In this document: positions 23,386-35,150 of the stretch, piece after piece
Layout of the letters: every line of letters starts with the position of its first letter
How positions within the stretch are numbered: position 1 is the stretch's first letter
Assembly: GCF_030272615.1 (NCBI RefSeq)
Contig: NC_081410.1
Location: 122,913,640-122,977,639 of the forward strand
DNA: 64,000 nucleotides
From: Cryptomeria japonica
Taxonomy: Eukaryota > Streptophyta > Pinopsida > Cupressales > Cupressaceae
Direction: 5' to 3'
Notes under the pieces: generated by a model
The model's database searches: none
What the model was told of the DNA's origin: nothing
The model's input: only the letters and a program-made list of their open reading frames with translations
Position numbers and translations under genes: made by a program

Positions 23386-24821
23386 CCCCCCCTTAAGTGC
23401 AACTTAGGGAGAATGTACACAAAAGCTAACAATGCAAGATAGGTCCCAACTACTAGGCCATGTTAGGTACCCATGTACAAATGCAATGCAATCTCTCATA
23501 AACGAGAAGGACAAAATCCTATGTGAGGAAAAAGTCCCCCCCACCCCCATAAGAGAGAAGAAGAGAGACCATGTAGGCCCCCTTCAATGTAGAATGTGTA
23601 CCAATGGCTGGTGCTTTGAACTGGATGGAGAAGTTGCTCTACGAGTGTCAAAAAATGTTCCTCCCCTTGGGAAGAAACAAAACCAAAGGAGTATGTATGA
23701 AGTCTCTCCAATCTTGAAAGGAAGATGTAGGAAGAAAACTCAAGATGTATGGAGTCTTTGAAAGTTGTTCAAGTGTCCCCATGTCGATGTTGAAAGTTGC
23801 CACCTCCAAATCAGGTGCACTAGGCCACACTACTAGAAAAGACAATCCAAGATCTAGTGAAGAAGAATGTAGAGCAAGATCTGAAGACTCAAGTGTCTCC
23901 TCTAAAGATAAACAAGCCTCGTCCAAATGTTGTACATAAGAATCCACAATCACATCAAACTCAAAAGAATGATCATGTAGAGAATGAACAAGAGGGTCAT
24001 AGTGCTCCCTCGCAACAAATGAAGAAGGATCATCTCCATCAAAGAGAAGATGAATATCATCAATGATGTCTCCTCCAAATGTTGTACATAAGTATCCACA
24101 ATCACATCAAACTCAAAAGAATGATCATGTAGAGAATGAACAAGAGGGTCAGAGTGCTCCCTCGCAACAAATGAAGAATCATCTCCATCAAAGAGAAGAT
24201 GAATATCATCAATGAGACCTCCAAATGTTGTACATAAGTATCCACAATCACATCAAACTCAAAAGAATGATCATGTAGACAATTAACAAGAGGGTCAGAG
24301 TGCTCCCTCACAACAAATAAAGAAGGATCATCTCCATCAAAGAGAAGATGAATATCATCAATGAGATCTGCTCCAAATGTTGTACATAAGTATCCACAAT
24401 CACATCAAACTCAAAAGAATGATCACGTAGAGAATGAACAAGAGGGTCAAAGCGCTCCCTTGCAACAAATGAAGAAGGATCATCTCCATCAAAGAGAAGA
24501 TGAATATCATCAATGATGTCTCCCAAATTTGCAATGTAGGACTCCACAAACAAACCTGCAATGTTTGTCAAGTAATCATCCCAAGGAACTGTACTGGAAG
24601 ACAATGTATATCTTGTTCCACTGAATCACAAGAAGCCAAAACTATAGCAACACAAGCATCATCAAGAGCAACAATGGATGTGATATCAATATGAGGAGAT
24701 GGAATAAAAGTCTCAAGAACTGGATCACATGTGAGAACACCCAAGTTCAAGTAACCAAAATTCTCCTCCATATCGGAATCCACACTAGAAGTGTGATCAT
24801 CAATTGAAGATTGAAAGTCAA
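23386..24821 (-). pseudogene. 3' coding tail of the gag-only element, repeat-rich
   Basis: On the minus strand, after the protease-like region, an acidic stretch reads SDMEENFGYLNLGVLTCDPV (about 24,720-24,780). Then come four repeats of a roughly 50-residue unit with cores FDGDD, DPLV and DHSFEFDVIVDTYVQHLE, then a Ser/Leu-rich C-terminal part ending near 23,500. Integrase or reverse transcriptase would normally occupy this position in Copia elements, and no such motif is seen. I do not recognise the repeated unit. Frames shift between repeats because unit lengths (146 and 152 bp) are not multiples of three. Confidence 0.5.
23920..24530. repeat. Four tandem repeats of about 150 bp
   Basis: The landmark TGTACATAAG occurs at 23,931, 24,083, 24,229 and 24,381, giving periods of 152, 146 and 152 bp. 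Units share AATCACATCAAACTCAAAAG and GAACAAGAGGGTC. Purine-rich blocks recur in each unit on the plus strand. Confidence 0.9.
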
Positions 24822-25782
24822 CTATAGGAACAAAGTCTTAAAGGAGTACAACCAAGATGCATGATCCACCACCCCAGTAGCAATGATAGCTCTACTCTCC
24901 AATTCTCTAATGATAATTGAATCAAGAGTGAACTCCACAATCTTCCCTGTTACACCATGAGTGATTTGATAGATGGAAAGAAGATTGTTTGTCAAGTGAG
25001 GTACACAACACATCATTGAAGGTGCCATTCCCAATATCAATAGATCCCTTCCCAAGTAGATTAATAAATGTGTGATTGTCCATCAAAATCGGTGGCATGT
25101 TGCAAGAGGCTCAAATGAAAAGAACATAGACTGCAAAGATGCCATATGATGAGAAGCTCTTAAATTGAGAAGCCATCTCCCTGAATCTTGACCTATAGTA
25201 GCACAAAGAGCTTGCCCTTTAGTTGTCCCAAAAATGTGACTCTTTCCCTTATCAGATTCTTTTTCTTTGGAGGAAGAAGCTGAAGTTGACATTCTAGAAG
25301 GCAAACTCATTCTATTCTTCTCAAGAAGATGCTTCAATTCATCAACATCCTTCTTGTAACAATGGTGTTCTCCATGTCCTAACTTTCTGCAATATGCACA
25401 AGTAACCTTCTCCTTCTTAGATGATTTCCCCTTAGGAGAGAATGTAGAATCTCTTTGTTGAGGAGAGGAAGATTGTTCTCTATCCTTCTATAGCATTGGC
25501 TTTGATTGCTTATGTTGCTTGTTGGAACCTTTTCCATGACTAGCCACCAAAGCACGTGTCTTGGATGACTTGAGAATACTTATTGTGTTCAACTTGCTTG
25601 TTCAAGCATCAAATCTCAATGAATGAATCAAAGGATGGTGTAGTATAGGCACTCTCCATTGTCAACTGCTGAGTGTGAAAACTAGAAACAAAAGCTACAT
25701 ATTCTAAAGGAAGCTTGCCCAATAGATTAAAGACCAACTGTGCAGCCTTCTTCTCAATGTTAATGCATGATAGCTTCGGTAA

Positions 25783-25833
25783 GATAAATGATTGAATGAG
25801 AGATAAATGAAGTCTCTCATTCAATCATTTATC
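25783..25833. repeat. Perfect 21-bp inverted repeat with 9-base loop
   Basis: Arms at 25,783-25,803 and 25,813-25,833 are exact reverse complements around TAAATGAAG. The structure sits at the junction between the gag coding region and the 0.7-kb insert, so it may mark an insertion-repair or template-switch event. Confidence 0.9.
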
Positions 25834-26534
25834 ATATCAATTATTATAATGGAAACCTTCAAGTGATTAATTCTAATTTGATAGCCATTCTACATTTGCA
25901 TATAAATAACCTATTTAGTTCGATCAAATCCTTAACATTGATAATCATACTATATCATTTGTTTATGTTCATCGATTACTAAATCATGCATTCCGATTTG
26001 TATCGATTAACATAATTGATAATAATAATAAATGATTAATCAAACACCGATTAATATCGGGTTATATGTGATTCAATATATATCGGGTGGCATGATAAAG
26101 TTTACCGATAGTTATCGGTTGTTAAGCCTACACCGATAGTTATCAGCTGTTAAGGCTAAACACGTGCCGATAACTATCGGCTGTTAGTATTATGCAAACA
26201 TCGATAGTCATCGGGTGTTAAAGTATTTACATACCGATTGACATTAATAATGAACATGCATTTGTTTGGTATTAACAAAGAGGCACGATCAAGTAATGTC
26301 TTGATCGGTCATCGGTCATGACCGATCAAGGCATTGCTTGATCGTACCCCACTTGTTATATACATATATTGAATGGCATTCGTGAGATAAGGACATAGAA
26401 AACAACAAATGCTCCTCTCACCTGCCACAAATAAGAAGATAGTCAGATTCATATATTAATTCAGTAATACATAGAACACAATCATTTTAAATAGAATATA
26501 ACTTGCATATTGAATGTAAATTGAACATCATTTA
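25832..26534. mobile_element. 0.7-kb insert in gag, rich in CCGATA palindromes
   Basis: The insert interrupts the gag reading. It is bordered by the 8-bp direct repeat ATCATTTA (25,824-25,831 and 26,527-26,534). It has no ORF. Several near-palindromes of the form ACCGATAGTTATCGGT (26,104, 26,132, 26,166, 26,200) and a long hairpin (26,285-26,345) lie inside. Terminal inverted repeats were not found, so the type is uncertain: a MITE-like element or a truncated LTR. Confidence 0.45.
26285..26345. repeat. 28-bp stem hairpin
   Basis: Arms at 26,285-26,312 and 26,318-26,345 pair with a 5-base loop (CGGTC). The two non-Watson-Crick positions would be G.U pairs in the plus-strand RNA. The stem core is CTTGATCGGTCAT / ATGACCGATCAAG. 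Confidence 0.88.
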
Positions 26535-26955
26535 CACTCAATGCCACAATTTTTGAATTGTGCTCTTTGCTCATTTGCCATTGTGACATAATCTTGAATT
26601 GTATCAAAATCATTAGGATCCAAATTTAGGAGATCACTTTCAAGTGTGTATACTCTAATCTTATCAACCGACCATACAATTGAGCAAGTTTATCCCAAGT
26701 CTCCTTGATTGTCTTACACTTCTCAATATGAAAGATAAGATCAAGTGATACATATTTTCTCAACACTCCAAGAGCCATAGAACTTTTAATGTGCCATTCC
26801 ATTTTCAGATTAGCATTAGCATTAGGATTTGAGGGTTCTGAAATAGTGCCATCAACATAATGACTTAAACCTTTTTCCATTAGTTTACTCCATGCATTAA
26901 CTTTCCACATTGCATAATTATGTGGAGTTAGAGTTGAAATTTAGAAGAACCCATA

Positions 26956-27890
26956 ACTGAAAATCAAAAGAGCACCAAAGAGAGAGAGAAAGTCACAAGA
27001 CCCCCCCAATTCACTCAATCAAAAAACCCTGTCCTCACCCACCCCCCCCCCTTTCAACATGATGATTTGAAACTTTATACTTAGTGCCTGTACAATGGCC
27101 ACTTGCAAAAAAAAGGCAAAGTGGACTTCTGATTTCATTGTTCACAACTGCCTCAATCAGGCTATAGTAGACTCAAATCACTAATGCAAACGATCTAACT
27201 GAGATCTGAGCATTACATATGCCAAAATAGGCCAAAAAAAAACCACATGCTATAAGTACAATTTCTACTCACAATCGCTGCAAACTGATAGCATCAAAGT
27301 GAAGTAAACAAAAAATTATGCACTTTCAAAAAAAATGGCACCCGAAAAGGAAGTCATATGAGCCTGAACGGAGCCACAAAAGTTGCAAAATTGAGAATTG
27401 GACAGTAACACCTGTCAAAAAACCATTTTTTTTGGAAAATCCAAACATCATCATGAAACAACACTTCAACCATAGCAAGGAGCACGAAATTCTAGCCCAA
27501 ATTTAAAAAAAAAAGTTCGAAAAAAGGACTCAAAATGATTGAGATATGAGCCTCTAAATTTGAACTACAAATTCAAAAATTCAAATGGTGAGGGGAGCAA
27601 AAAATTTGACAACTGTTGATGCAGTGCTAATGTCCACGTGTTAGAAGGCTAAATTTGACAGGCGTTTGGGCATCACAACAAAACCTACCCTCATAGTGAT
27701 GACATCATCCATTTGATCGATGACGTCAACAATGAACTAGCTACTGACAAGGGTGTACGATCTGACACTTGGCAAATTCTGATTGGGCAATGTGGCAGCT
27801 GACGTGGCAATGTACGTTTACTAGGTGTTGTTGTGTCACTGCCACCATACCGCATGGAGCATGTGGCTTGGCGACAATGGAGTCCATGTG
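26956..27890. other. Leader region of the gag-only element (low-coordinate part)
   Basis: Non-coding. The stretch has C-runs near 27,001 and 27,040 and several poly-A tracts. In minus-strand order it lies between the nested Copia insertion and the gag start, so it continues the leader at 42,983-44,339. Confidence 0.5.
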
Positions 27891-27895
27891 GCCAC

Positions 27896-28076
27896 TATTA
27901 TGAAAACTAATTGGTAAAAAAATTGAATGAATTATTTACAAAGATCGAAAGATCTTATAGAATTTACAAAGACGATGTTTCTAAATAAGAAACAATCATA
28001 AAAATAGAAAGAATCTAAAATTAAAAGATATTTACATAATTGACCATTAATAATAAGAATATAACATATTCTAACA
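27896..28076 (-). repeat. 3' LTR of the Copia element
   Basis: 181 bp; on the minus strand it starts TGTTAGAATATG and ends CATAATA. The polypurine tract CATTAAGGGAGGG precedes it directly. Confidence 0.93.
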
Positions 28077-28084
28077 CCCTCCCT

Positions 28085-29725
28085 TAATGGTCAATCTGTC
28101 AACAACACCAAGTTGCCCCTTGAATTTAGCTAACTTATATGGGCTAAGATACTTGGTGAGAATGTCTGTAGTCTAATCCGCAATTGGAACATACTGCAAC
28201 TGAACTGATCTATCTTCAACAAGCTTACGAATAAAATGACAATGAGTTTCCACATGCTTGGTTCTTTCATGGAAGACAGGATTCTTGGCAAGTTTGAAAA
28301 CTCCCTAATTATCACAGAACAAGGGAGTCGGACCTACTTGAGATATTTGCATATCCACAAGCATCCGGCGAAGCCAAAGTGCCTCACAAGCTGCCTTAAT
28401 TGCTCCTCAATACTCTGCTTTTGTTGAGGAGAGAGCCATTGCCTGCTGCTTTTTACTAGTCTATATGATTGCACTAGATCCCAAACTAAACACATACCCA
28501 GATGTTGATTTCTTGTCATCAACCAAACCTGTCCAATCTGAATCTGTGAAACCACTGAGTCTAGGATCGTGACTACTAGTGTAAAGAAGTCCATAATCAG
28601 AAGTGCCCTTCACATAACGCAGCACACACTTCGCTGCTACCCAATGATAATCCTTGGGGGCTATCATGAAGCGTGAAATGTAGCTCACTGCAAAACTGAG
28701 ATCAGGTCTAGTAGTAGTGAGATAGATGAGACTGCCCACTTGCCTAAATGTTGTTTCATCTATAGGAGGAGAATCAAACTTGACTGAGAACTTCAGTCCT
28801 TTCTCCATAGGTGTGGAAGTAGGTTTACAATCCTACATTTGAAATCTATCAAGCAAGTTTCTGGCATACTTAGACTGAGAAATAAAAATGCTACCATCAG
28901 TCTGCCAAACCTCAACACCTAAACAATAATGGAGAAGCCCCACATTTGTCATGTCATAAGCCTTGCACGGATCTTGTTTGATTTCTGCAATCAAATGTGT
29001 TGAATTGCCAGTAATGATCAAGTCATCAACATAGACAACAAGAAAGAGAACATCATCACCAGAGTGTTTGATATACATATTAGTGTCAGAAGGGCTACGT
29101 TGAAAACCATGAGCAAACAAGTACTGATTAATCTTGATGTACCACGCTCGAGGAACCTATTTTGAGTCCATAGAGTGCTTTCATGAATCTACATACTTGA
29201 TGTTCTTTGCCGGCAACCTTGAAACCAAGAGGCTACCTCATGTAGACTTCTTCTTGCAACTCACCATTGAGGAAGGCACTCTTAACATCCATCTGATGGA
29301 CTTTCCATCCAAACTAAGCTGCAATAGCAAGAAGAAGACGAATTGCACTCATCTTGGCAATAGGAGCAAAAGTCTCCTCATAATCAATGCCCTCTCGCTT
29401 TGTGAACCCTCGAGCAACCAATCTGACCTTGTATTTATCCAAGGTACCATCTGCATGATATTTGGCCTTATACACCCATTTGCAGCTAATGGGCTTCTTC
29501 CCTGGAGAAAGATTAGAAAGAACCCGGGTGTTGTTCTTCAGAAGGCTCTAGTATTCTGCATCCATTGCTTGTTCCCACTCTGGAATCCCTTTTGCCTCTG
29601 CATATGTCTAAGGCTCATAAATACTATGAATGTCGGCCATGAGAGCAAAATTGACTGTAGACTGTTGTTTGCTCTTGTTTTTGGACGATCTACCATCAAT
29701 GAGCTCAAATAACTTTGCATGCGTA
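28085..29725 (-). pseudogene. Copia reverse transcriptase-RNase H
   Basis: Minus-strand segments give, in order: GKKPISCKWVYKAKYHADG (RT start, about 29,440-29,500), MDVKSAFLNGELQEEVYM (about 29,250-29,310), the catalytic box YVDDLIITG (about 29,010-29,035), LHYCLGVEV, then the RNase H part with FTDSDWTGL (about 28,520-28,545), STSGYVFSLGS, and a tail ending near the polypurine tract. The YVDD box is intact. Stops include one just after the STKAEY motif near 28,410. It copied the element RNA inside virus-like particles when active and is now inactive. The reading stops at about 29,725, where hAT2 sequence begins. Confidence 0.85.
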
Positions 29726-29789
29726 GGTTAACTGAGCATTAATTATGGCACGTTCTGATTGGCCACTATAACCATGCCCATTTGGATAT

Positions 29790-31553
29790 ATAGGCACCCA
29801 TCCTAAAGGTGCTAGAGATAGGGCTTGGAGGTATGCCTATGAGGGACCGGATCCTAGGACAGTTATTTGCATAAAGTGTGAAAAAATACTTCATAGAGGC
29901 ATCAACTGCCTCGAATACCACCTTGCAAGCATAGACAAGCATGATGCTAGAGAATGTCAAGGGACCAATCCTGAAATAAAAAGACAAATGAATGCCCTAC
30001 TTGCAACTGGGGAAGAGAAGAAATTGCAAAGGGAGAGGGCAAAGCTAGCCGTGAGATCAGCCATAGCTGAATCTCAAGGTGCTTCTATTGACATTGAAGA
30101 AGAACAAAAAGCACTTGAGGGCATAGTGGGCTCTCGGCGTGACCCACGTATCCGCAAACCCACCACCACCTCGCCCATCGCTTCTGCTTCCTCTAGTAGA
30201 GTACCTGGGGTTGGCAAGGGCACTGTTGCATCACAATTAGGGTCCATAGGTGATTATTTTGTGCCCAGGAACACACCTGGAGCACAACCATCATTAGAGG
30301 CCATTGGATGGAATAGGGAGGCACATGAGAAAACCGACATTGCAGCAACTGATTTTTGGTACTTCAACAACATTCCATTCAATGTGGCAGATAATCCTTA
30401 TTGGCTGAATTTGGTGACCGCAATGATAGTTGCAGGGAAGGGGTACAAAGCCCCTTCTCGCAAGGATTTGAGTGGGAGCTTAGTAAATTACTAAATAGTC
30501 CACTTGATTTCATTTTTAATTGTTTTCAGATTTCTTGTTTATTAAATCAAAATTGTGTACTAAGACCTAATTTCACTTTGTTCTTGTAGGTTGCTCACAA
30601 ATGCAGTTGCTAAGGCAAAAGAAGTGGTGGAGGATCAAAAAAATGAATGGACAAAATATGGCTTCACGATTCTTTTTGATGGGTGGATAGATGGCAAGAA
30701 CCACACCATCATTAATTTTTTGGTTGCTTGCAAGGACAATGTAGTGTTCTTGAAATCGGTTGATACCTCCAACAAGGTTAAAAATGCAGAAACATTGGCT
30801 GGAATGTTGGAGCACATTGTTATGGAGGTGGGAGTAGAGAACGTGGTGCAAATCATCACAGATAATGCAGCAGCATATGTGGCAGCAGGTAGAATCCTTC
30901 TGAATTATCACCTTTAGCAATATTTTCATTTGTTGTGACTTTTTTTTTTTGGTTGCATCTTTCTTAAGAATAACTTCTTCTTTTGCAGGTAGAATCCTCC
31001 AAGAGAGGCACCCCACTCTTTTTTGGACACCTTGTGCAGCACATGTCCTTGACCTTCTTTTGGAGGACATAGGGAAACTTGAGTGAGTGACTCCAGTTGT
31101 GGAAGATGCAAGGAGGATCACAAAATGTGAGGGAAACTTGAGTGAGTGACTCCAGTTGGGTTCTACATTTGATGAGAGAGAACACCCAAGGGAAAAATTT
31201 GGTGAGAGTTGGTGTCACAAGGTTTGCAACGATTTTCTTGACATTGCAAAGCATTTTTGCTGCATTGAATTCTTCGAAACAAATGTTTGTGAGTGAAGCA
31301 TGGCTAAAGTCACCTTATTCAAAGAGGGTTGTCGCATGCATAGTCTTCGACAACCAATTTGCACAAAGGGCTGCAGAGATTGTGAAGGTAACTTCAAAAC
31401 TTTAATTTTTAATTATTCTTGATTCAAGTCTCTCATTACTAATTTGTAACTTCATTAACTAATCTTTTTGTAAATTGTATTTTTCAATTGTAGGTGTCAG
31501 AGCCCTTGGTTAGGGTTCTCCGCTTGATGGATGCAGATAAAACCCCAATGGGG
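29790..31553 (+). pseudogene. hAT2 transposase, BED finger and DUF659 part
   Basis: Exon 1 carries the BED-type zinc finger CIKCEKILHRGINCLEYHL (about 29,870-29,925), an Ala/Ser-rich linker, and WYFNNIPFNVADNPYW, the conserved stretch before DUF659. Exon 2 has the catalytic region FTILFDGWIDGKNHTIINFL (about 30,662) and VENVVQIITDNAAAYVAAG. After an intron ending TTTTGCAG, exon 3 gives HPTLFWTPCAAHVLDLLLED. Then come VGVTRFATIFLTLQS and VRVLRLMDADKTPMGYIY. A TGA stands near 31,085 where Trp is expected, and 31,080-31,150 contains a local duplication of GGGAAACTTGAGTGAGTGAC. The reading enters the hAT3 target duplication at 31,554. Confidence 0.8.
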
Positions 31554-31589
31554 TATATTTACAGTGTTCCACGAGCGTTAGAGACGGGG

Positions 31590-31695
31590 GGACGCGGGGA
31601 CACGTTTCTGGGACGGGGGGACCAAGGGCCTGAATTTGGGGACGACGGGGGGACGGCAATGAGACGGTGGCGGGGGGGTGCCGGGGTGGTGGTGC
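31590..31695. repeat. Left subterminal G-rich repeats of hAT3
   Basis: Repeated GGGGGGAC and GGGGACGC-like units just inside the left terminus. In hAT elements such subterminal repeats are usually transposase binding sites; that role is inferred here. Confidence 0.6.
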
Positions 31696-32087
31696 TCATA
31701 TACTTATACATATACATATAGTACTTGAAAACCTAGTTTTGAAAAGATGTATAACAATATAAGAATTAGATTTCAAATGAAACTATAGGAAATACCAAGA
31801 TTACTTAGGTTAGTAATACTAATTGCTAAATGCTAAATAAAATTTGACAAATAAAATTGTCAAATTGGAGATTTCTCATTTCTATCATATGAATATCAAT
31901 AAAGGAAAACAAAAATACGAATATCTGATGCCATTGCAAAGTCTATAATAATAAAGATGATTACATGATTCATCATTACAATGAGTAGCCAAATACAAAT
32001 ACCGAAATACGTGTAGCAATAGCATTACAAAAGAGACTAGAGTCAAAGACAAAATGACAAAACTCAAAATGTAGCTAATGGAGGCCT

Positions 32088-34373
32088 CTAATCATCTACG
32101 AACTCCTCACTGGAACTGCTGGACTCTTGAAGATCAAGGTCCCTCAAGCTCACACCAACTAGCCCTGCATCTGAAGTGGTAGGATCATCCTCATCAATCT
32201 GTGAAGGCTCCTCTAGCTCTACATCCCATCGTGCCACTGGACTCTCCTTGTACACAAGTGTCTTGCGGTCCATGAGATGCAAAGCACTGTGTACAGCCAC
32301 AAGCTTCTCTGCTCTCTTAGAGGTAAGTCTGTTCCTCTTAAGAGAGTGGATGAAGCTATATGTAGACCAGTTCCTCTCAGCAGCTGAAGAACTGGAAACC
32401 TGGGATAGCAGATGGATGGCTAGAGTGGTGGTCAAAGATTTCGGGCCATGACAATTCCACCATAAAAGTGGGTCCTCCTGTGCCATAGTGTCTATATCCA
32501 TCTTTGACGCATCTGAATAACCTCTAAGAGTGGCACATCTTCCCCACTCAGTGCACATTGTGCCGGCATCTCTGGAATCAAACATCTTCTCTATGCACCT
32601 AAAGAAACCCGCCTTCACCTCATCATCTTGAATCGGTGTCAGTCTACCCGGTTTAGCCTTGTACCACTTAGGATTCAAGGCAAAGGCAGCCATATGCAAA
32701 GGAGTGTTCAACTTGTCCCATCTACGCTGAATGATAGGCTGGATTTTCTCATTGTAGAATGCTAAAGAGGGGTCCTTCACTTGCACAGCAGCCCTCATCT
32801 GGTCAAGCATAGAGTCAATGCATTCATACACCTCTCCAAGGTTAGGTGCATCCCCATCCCCATATCTGATCACCTGGAATACTGGAGAAATGATGGAGAC
32901 AATGTATGTCGCATTTGTCCAAAACACATCACTCTTCACTATCTCCTTCACCCTTCTCCCCTGCTCTTTCTTGGCCTCAGCCCACCTATTCCGTTGCAAT
33001 GCCTCTTGCAACTCAATCATTCTATCCATGAGAATGAAATAGGATGCATATCTAGTCTCAACTGGTTTCAAGAACTCCTCCTTCGCGAAAGTCCTAAAGA
33101 GTGCATGTGAAGTGTGGTGGTTGTCGATAAACATCTGCACATCTCTCGCATCGGTGACCACTCCTCTAATCCAATCTATCTTCCCCATGTCCTTGAGTGC
33201 ATTGTTCATGGCATGCACACAACATGGGGTCCACCAAATGTGTCTATAGGCTGCCTCAACGAGTCTCCCTACTACTCTACACACATGGGCTGCATCTGTC
33301 ACTACTTGGACCACATTTTGTGGCCCAACCTCCTCAATAGCCTCCCTGAGGACCTGAAACTGGAAATCAGCATCTTTACGATGCCCTGTACAATCAACTG
33401 CTCTAAGGAAGTATGGGCCCTCTGCACATGTGACCATGACATTGATGAGTGGACGATGGCTAATGCTCGTCCACCCATCCATAACTATGCTGCACCTCGA
33501 TGCCACCCAACATGCCTTCATCTTCTCCATCAAAATATTGATCTTGGAATAGCATTTATCCAAGATCGAGGTCCTCATTTTCATCTCCCCTGGTGGCACA
33601 TAAGATGGTCCTCCCTTGGCCACCATAGCCATCATCTCCCTATAATAAGGAGACCGTGTAACATGAAATGGAATGCCATTGGCAAAGAAGAACTTGCCAA
33701 TGGATTCATCTATCTCATCTCTAAGCTGCACATTAAACATATCAGCAATGGGGTTGCTCTGTGGTGTCTGCAACCTACGTTTCCAAGCCCTGGCGGCAGT
33801 AGAAGTGGAAGTGGATGGAGATCCAAACATCATTCCTCCCATCTGCGAAGCATGAGAAGTATGTGGCACATTCTAGTTGCCCTGAAGTGCTGCCCTAGCA
33901 GACAAAGTAGTAGGCATTGAAATATTTGTCATCTGGAACCCCCCAAAGCCTGTTAAACTCAGTTCTGTGTTGTATATATTTTGGGCTTCCTCCAAAAACT
34001 TACAATGTTTCATGCCTTTTCCTCTCCAAAACAGAAAGTGTGCATTCACCCTACTCATGCTACCGAACCATTCTGTGTCACAAATATTGCACTTCCACTT
34101 CCTTGTTCCCCCACTTGAATGTGATGTGCCTTGTACTAATATTTGTGAAGCAAACTGTTTTAGAGGAGACTTAGGATCAAAATGACCCCTAGCATATGGT
34201 GCCAACAACTCTAAAGGGCAACCTATACTAGCTAGTGCACTCGCCATAGAACTAGATTGGGCTCTAGGTTCAGCCCCATGCTCACCCCCCTCATTTTTAG
34301 GTTCATATTCTGAATCATTCTCACTATGTGAATGGATTTCCATGTCATCTTCACTCATGCCTTGGGAGCTCAT
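32088..34373 (-). pseudogene. hAT3 transposase with one in-frame TAG
   Basis: A minus-strand frame of 762 codons from ATG at 34,373 to the stop at 32,088-32,090, with no intron needed. One TAG at 33,873-33,875 (codon 167) is the only internal stop; the frame is otherwise unbroken. An acidic N-terminus is followed by a BED-like finger WKCNICDTEWFG (about residues 93-125) and the pre-DUF659 motif FFANGIPFHVTRSPYY. The DUF659 catalytic region has IVMDGWTS (Asp about 299) and VVQVVTDAAH (Asp about 360). WWTPCCVHAMNNAL follows. The C-terminal dimerisation domain has SSSSAAERNWSTYSFIH (Glu about 666). A Ser/Glu-rich acidic tail ends EEFVDD. It would excise and reinsert the element in the nucleus. 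As read, only a 166-residue product with the finger would be made, unless translation restarts downstream or the stop is an assembly error. Confidence 0.9.
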
Positions 34374-34920
34374 TGTGAAATTGACACTACATTTCACAAA
34401 ATAAAAATAAAAATAAAATCAGCCTAGTTTAACAATATATTTTTAAATTTTTTTCCTATTCATCTCAAAATGAGATTTGATGTTGATTGCCCTCAAGATT
34501 CAACATCAAATCTCATTTTGAGTTTTGAGATGAATAGGGAAAAAAAATCCAAAAATGACATAGAACAATGAAAATCAGAAAATAAAACAAGAAAAAGTTG
34601 AAAAACCCTACCTTGTGCTTGAAAAATCTCTCCAAAATGTAGAAGAATCTTCTTCTTCCTCTTCTTCTTGCTTCTAGCAGCTCCTATCACGCCTGCAATC
34701 ACTTTTCTCACCCCTTCAATCACTCTTCTTCAAGTTTTTCCTCCTCTTCAGCTTGCTGGAAAAAAATCAGTTTTCCAAAATGAGAGTGAAATCTAAAAGA
34801 AACATACTTTTGTGTTGTTTTGGGGGGTAGGGTGGGGCCCACGTCCAATTAGGGTTACCCCTTAACCCCCCCAAAAGGCACATGTTTTTAAAAAATGGCT
34901 TTTTCAGTTTGTTTAGACGT
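34374..34920. other. hAT3 region upstream of the transposase
   Basis: Contains the likely promoter and 5' untranslated part of the minus-strand transposase. An inverted pair, CAACATCAAATCTCATTTTGA (34,501) and TCAAAATGAGATTTGATGTTG (34,464), forms a hairpin with a short loop. No other gene is seen. Confidence 0.5.
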
Positions 34921-35150
34921 GGGAACACGGGAGACGTCCAGACGTCTCCCAAGGAGACGCCCAGACGTCTCCCAGGAGACGTCTCCACATCTCCACATCT
35001 CCCTAGGAGACGCGGAGACATCTCCACATCTCGGCGGCGTTTGGGTGACGGTGGCGGGATGGCGGGGAACGTCGCATCCCCGCCCCCCCATCCCTGAGAC
35101 GTTTCTGACGAGGGGATGTGCCCAAAAAGGGGGGGGACGCGTCCCCATGG
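34918..35150. repeat. Right subterminal GAGACGTC repeats of hAT3
   Basis: At least eight overlapping units of the type GGAGACGTC, AGACGTCTCC or GAGACGC occur, several palindromic (GACGTC), in about 130 bp, followed by G- and C-runs. Arrays like this next to hAT termini commonly bind the transposase; that role is inferred. Confidence 0.75.

Larger units (their letters stand above)
24822..26955 (-). pseudogene. Copia-type gag and protease start of the gag-only element
   Basis: The minus-strand gag begins near 26,950 with TPHNYAMWKVNAW and includes KTIKETWDKLAQLYG. It is interrupted by a 0.7-kb insert (25,832-26,534) and resumes with KLPLEYVAFVSSF. An intact CCHC zinc knuckle CAYCRKLGHGEHHC sits at about 25,355-25,397. 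The protease-like site reads LRASHHMASLQSMF where a DSGASHH motif would be expected, so the catalytic Asp is gone. Further on, PHLTNNLLSIYQITH matches the segment after Copia protease. The gag is good enough to assign; the protease is dead. Confidence 0.75.

Noticed and set aside
29134-29712. 192-codon plus-strand open frame
   Set aside because: It is antisense to Copia reverse transcriptase; the minus strand holds the conserved motifs.
33114-33920. 268-codon plus-strand open frame
   Set aside because: It lies entirely antisense to the hAT3 transposase, which has clear domains, and shows no motif of its own.
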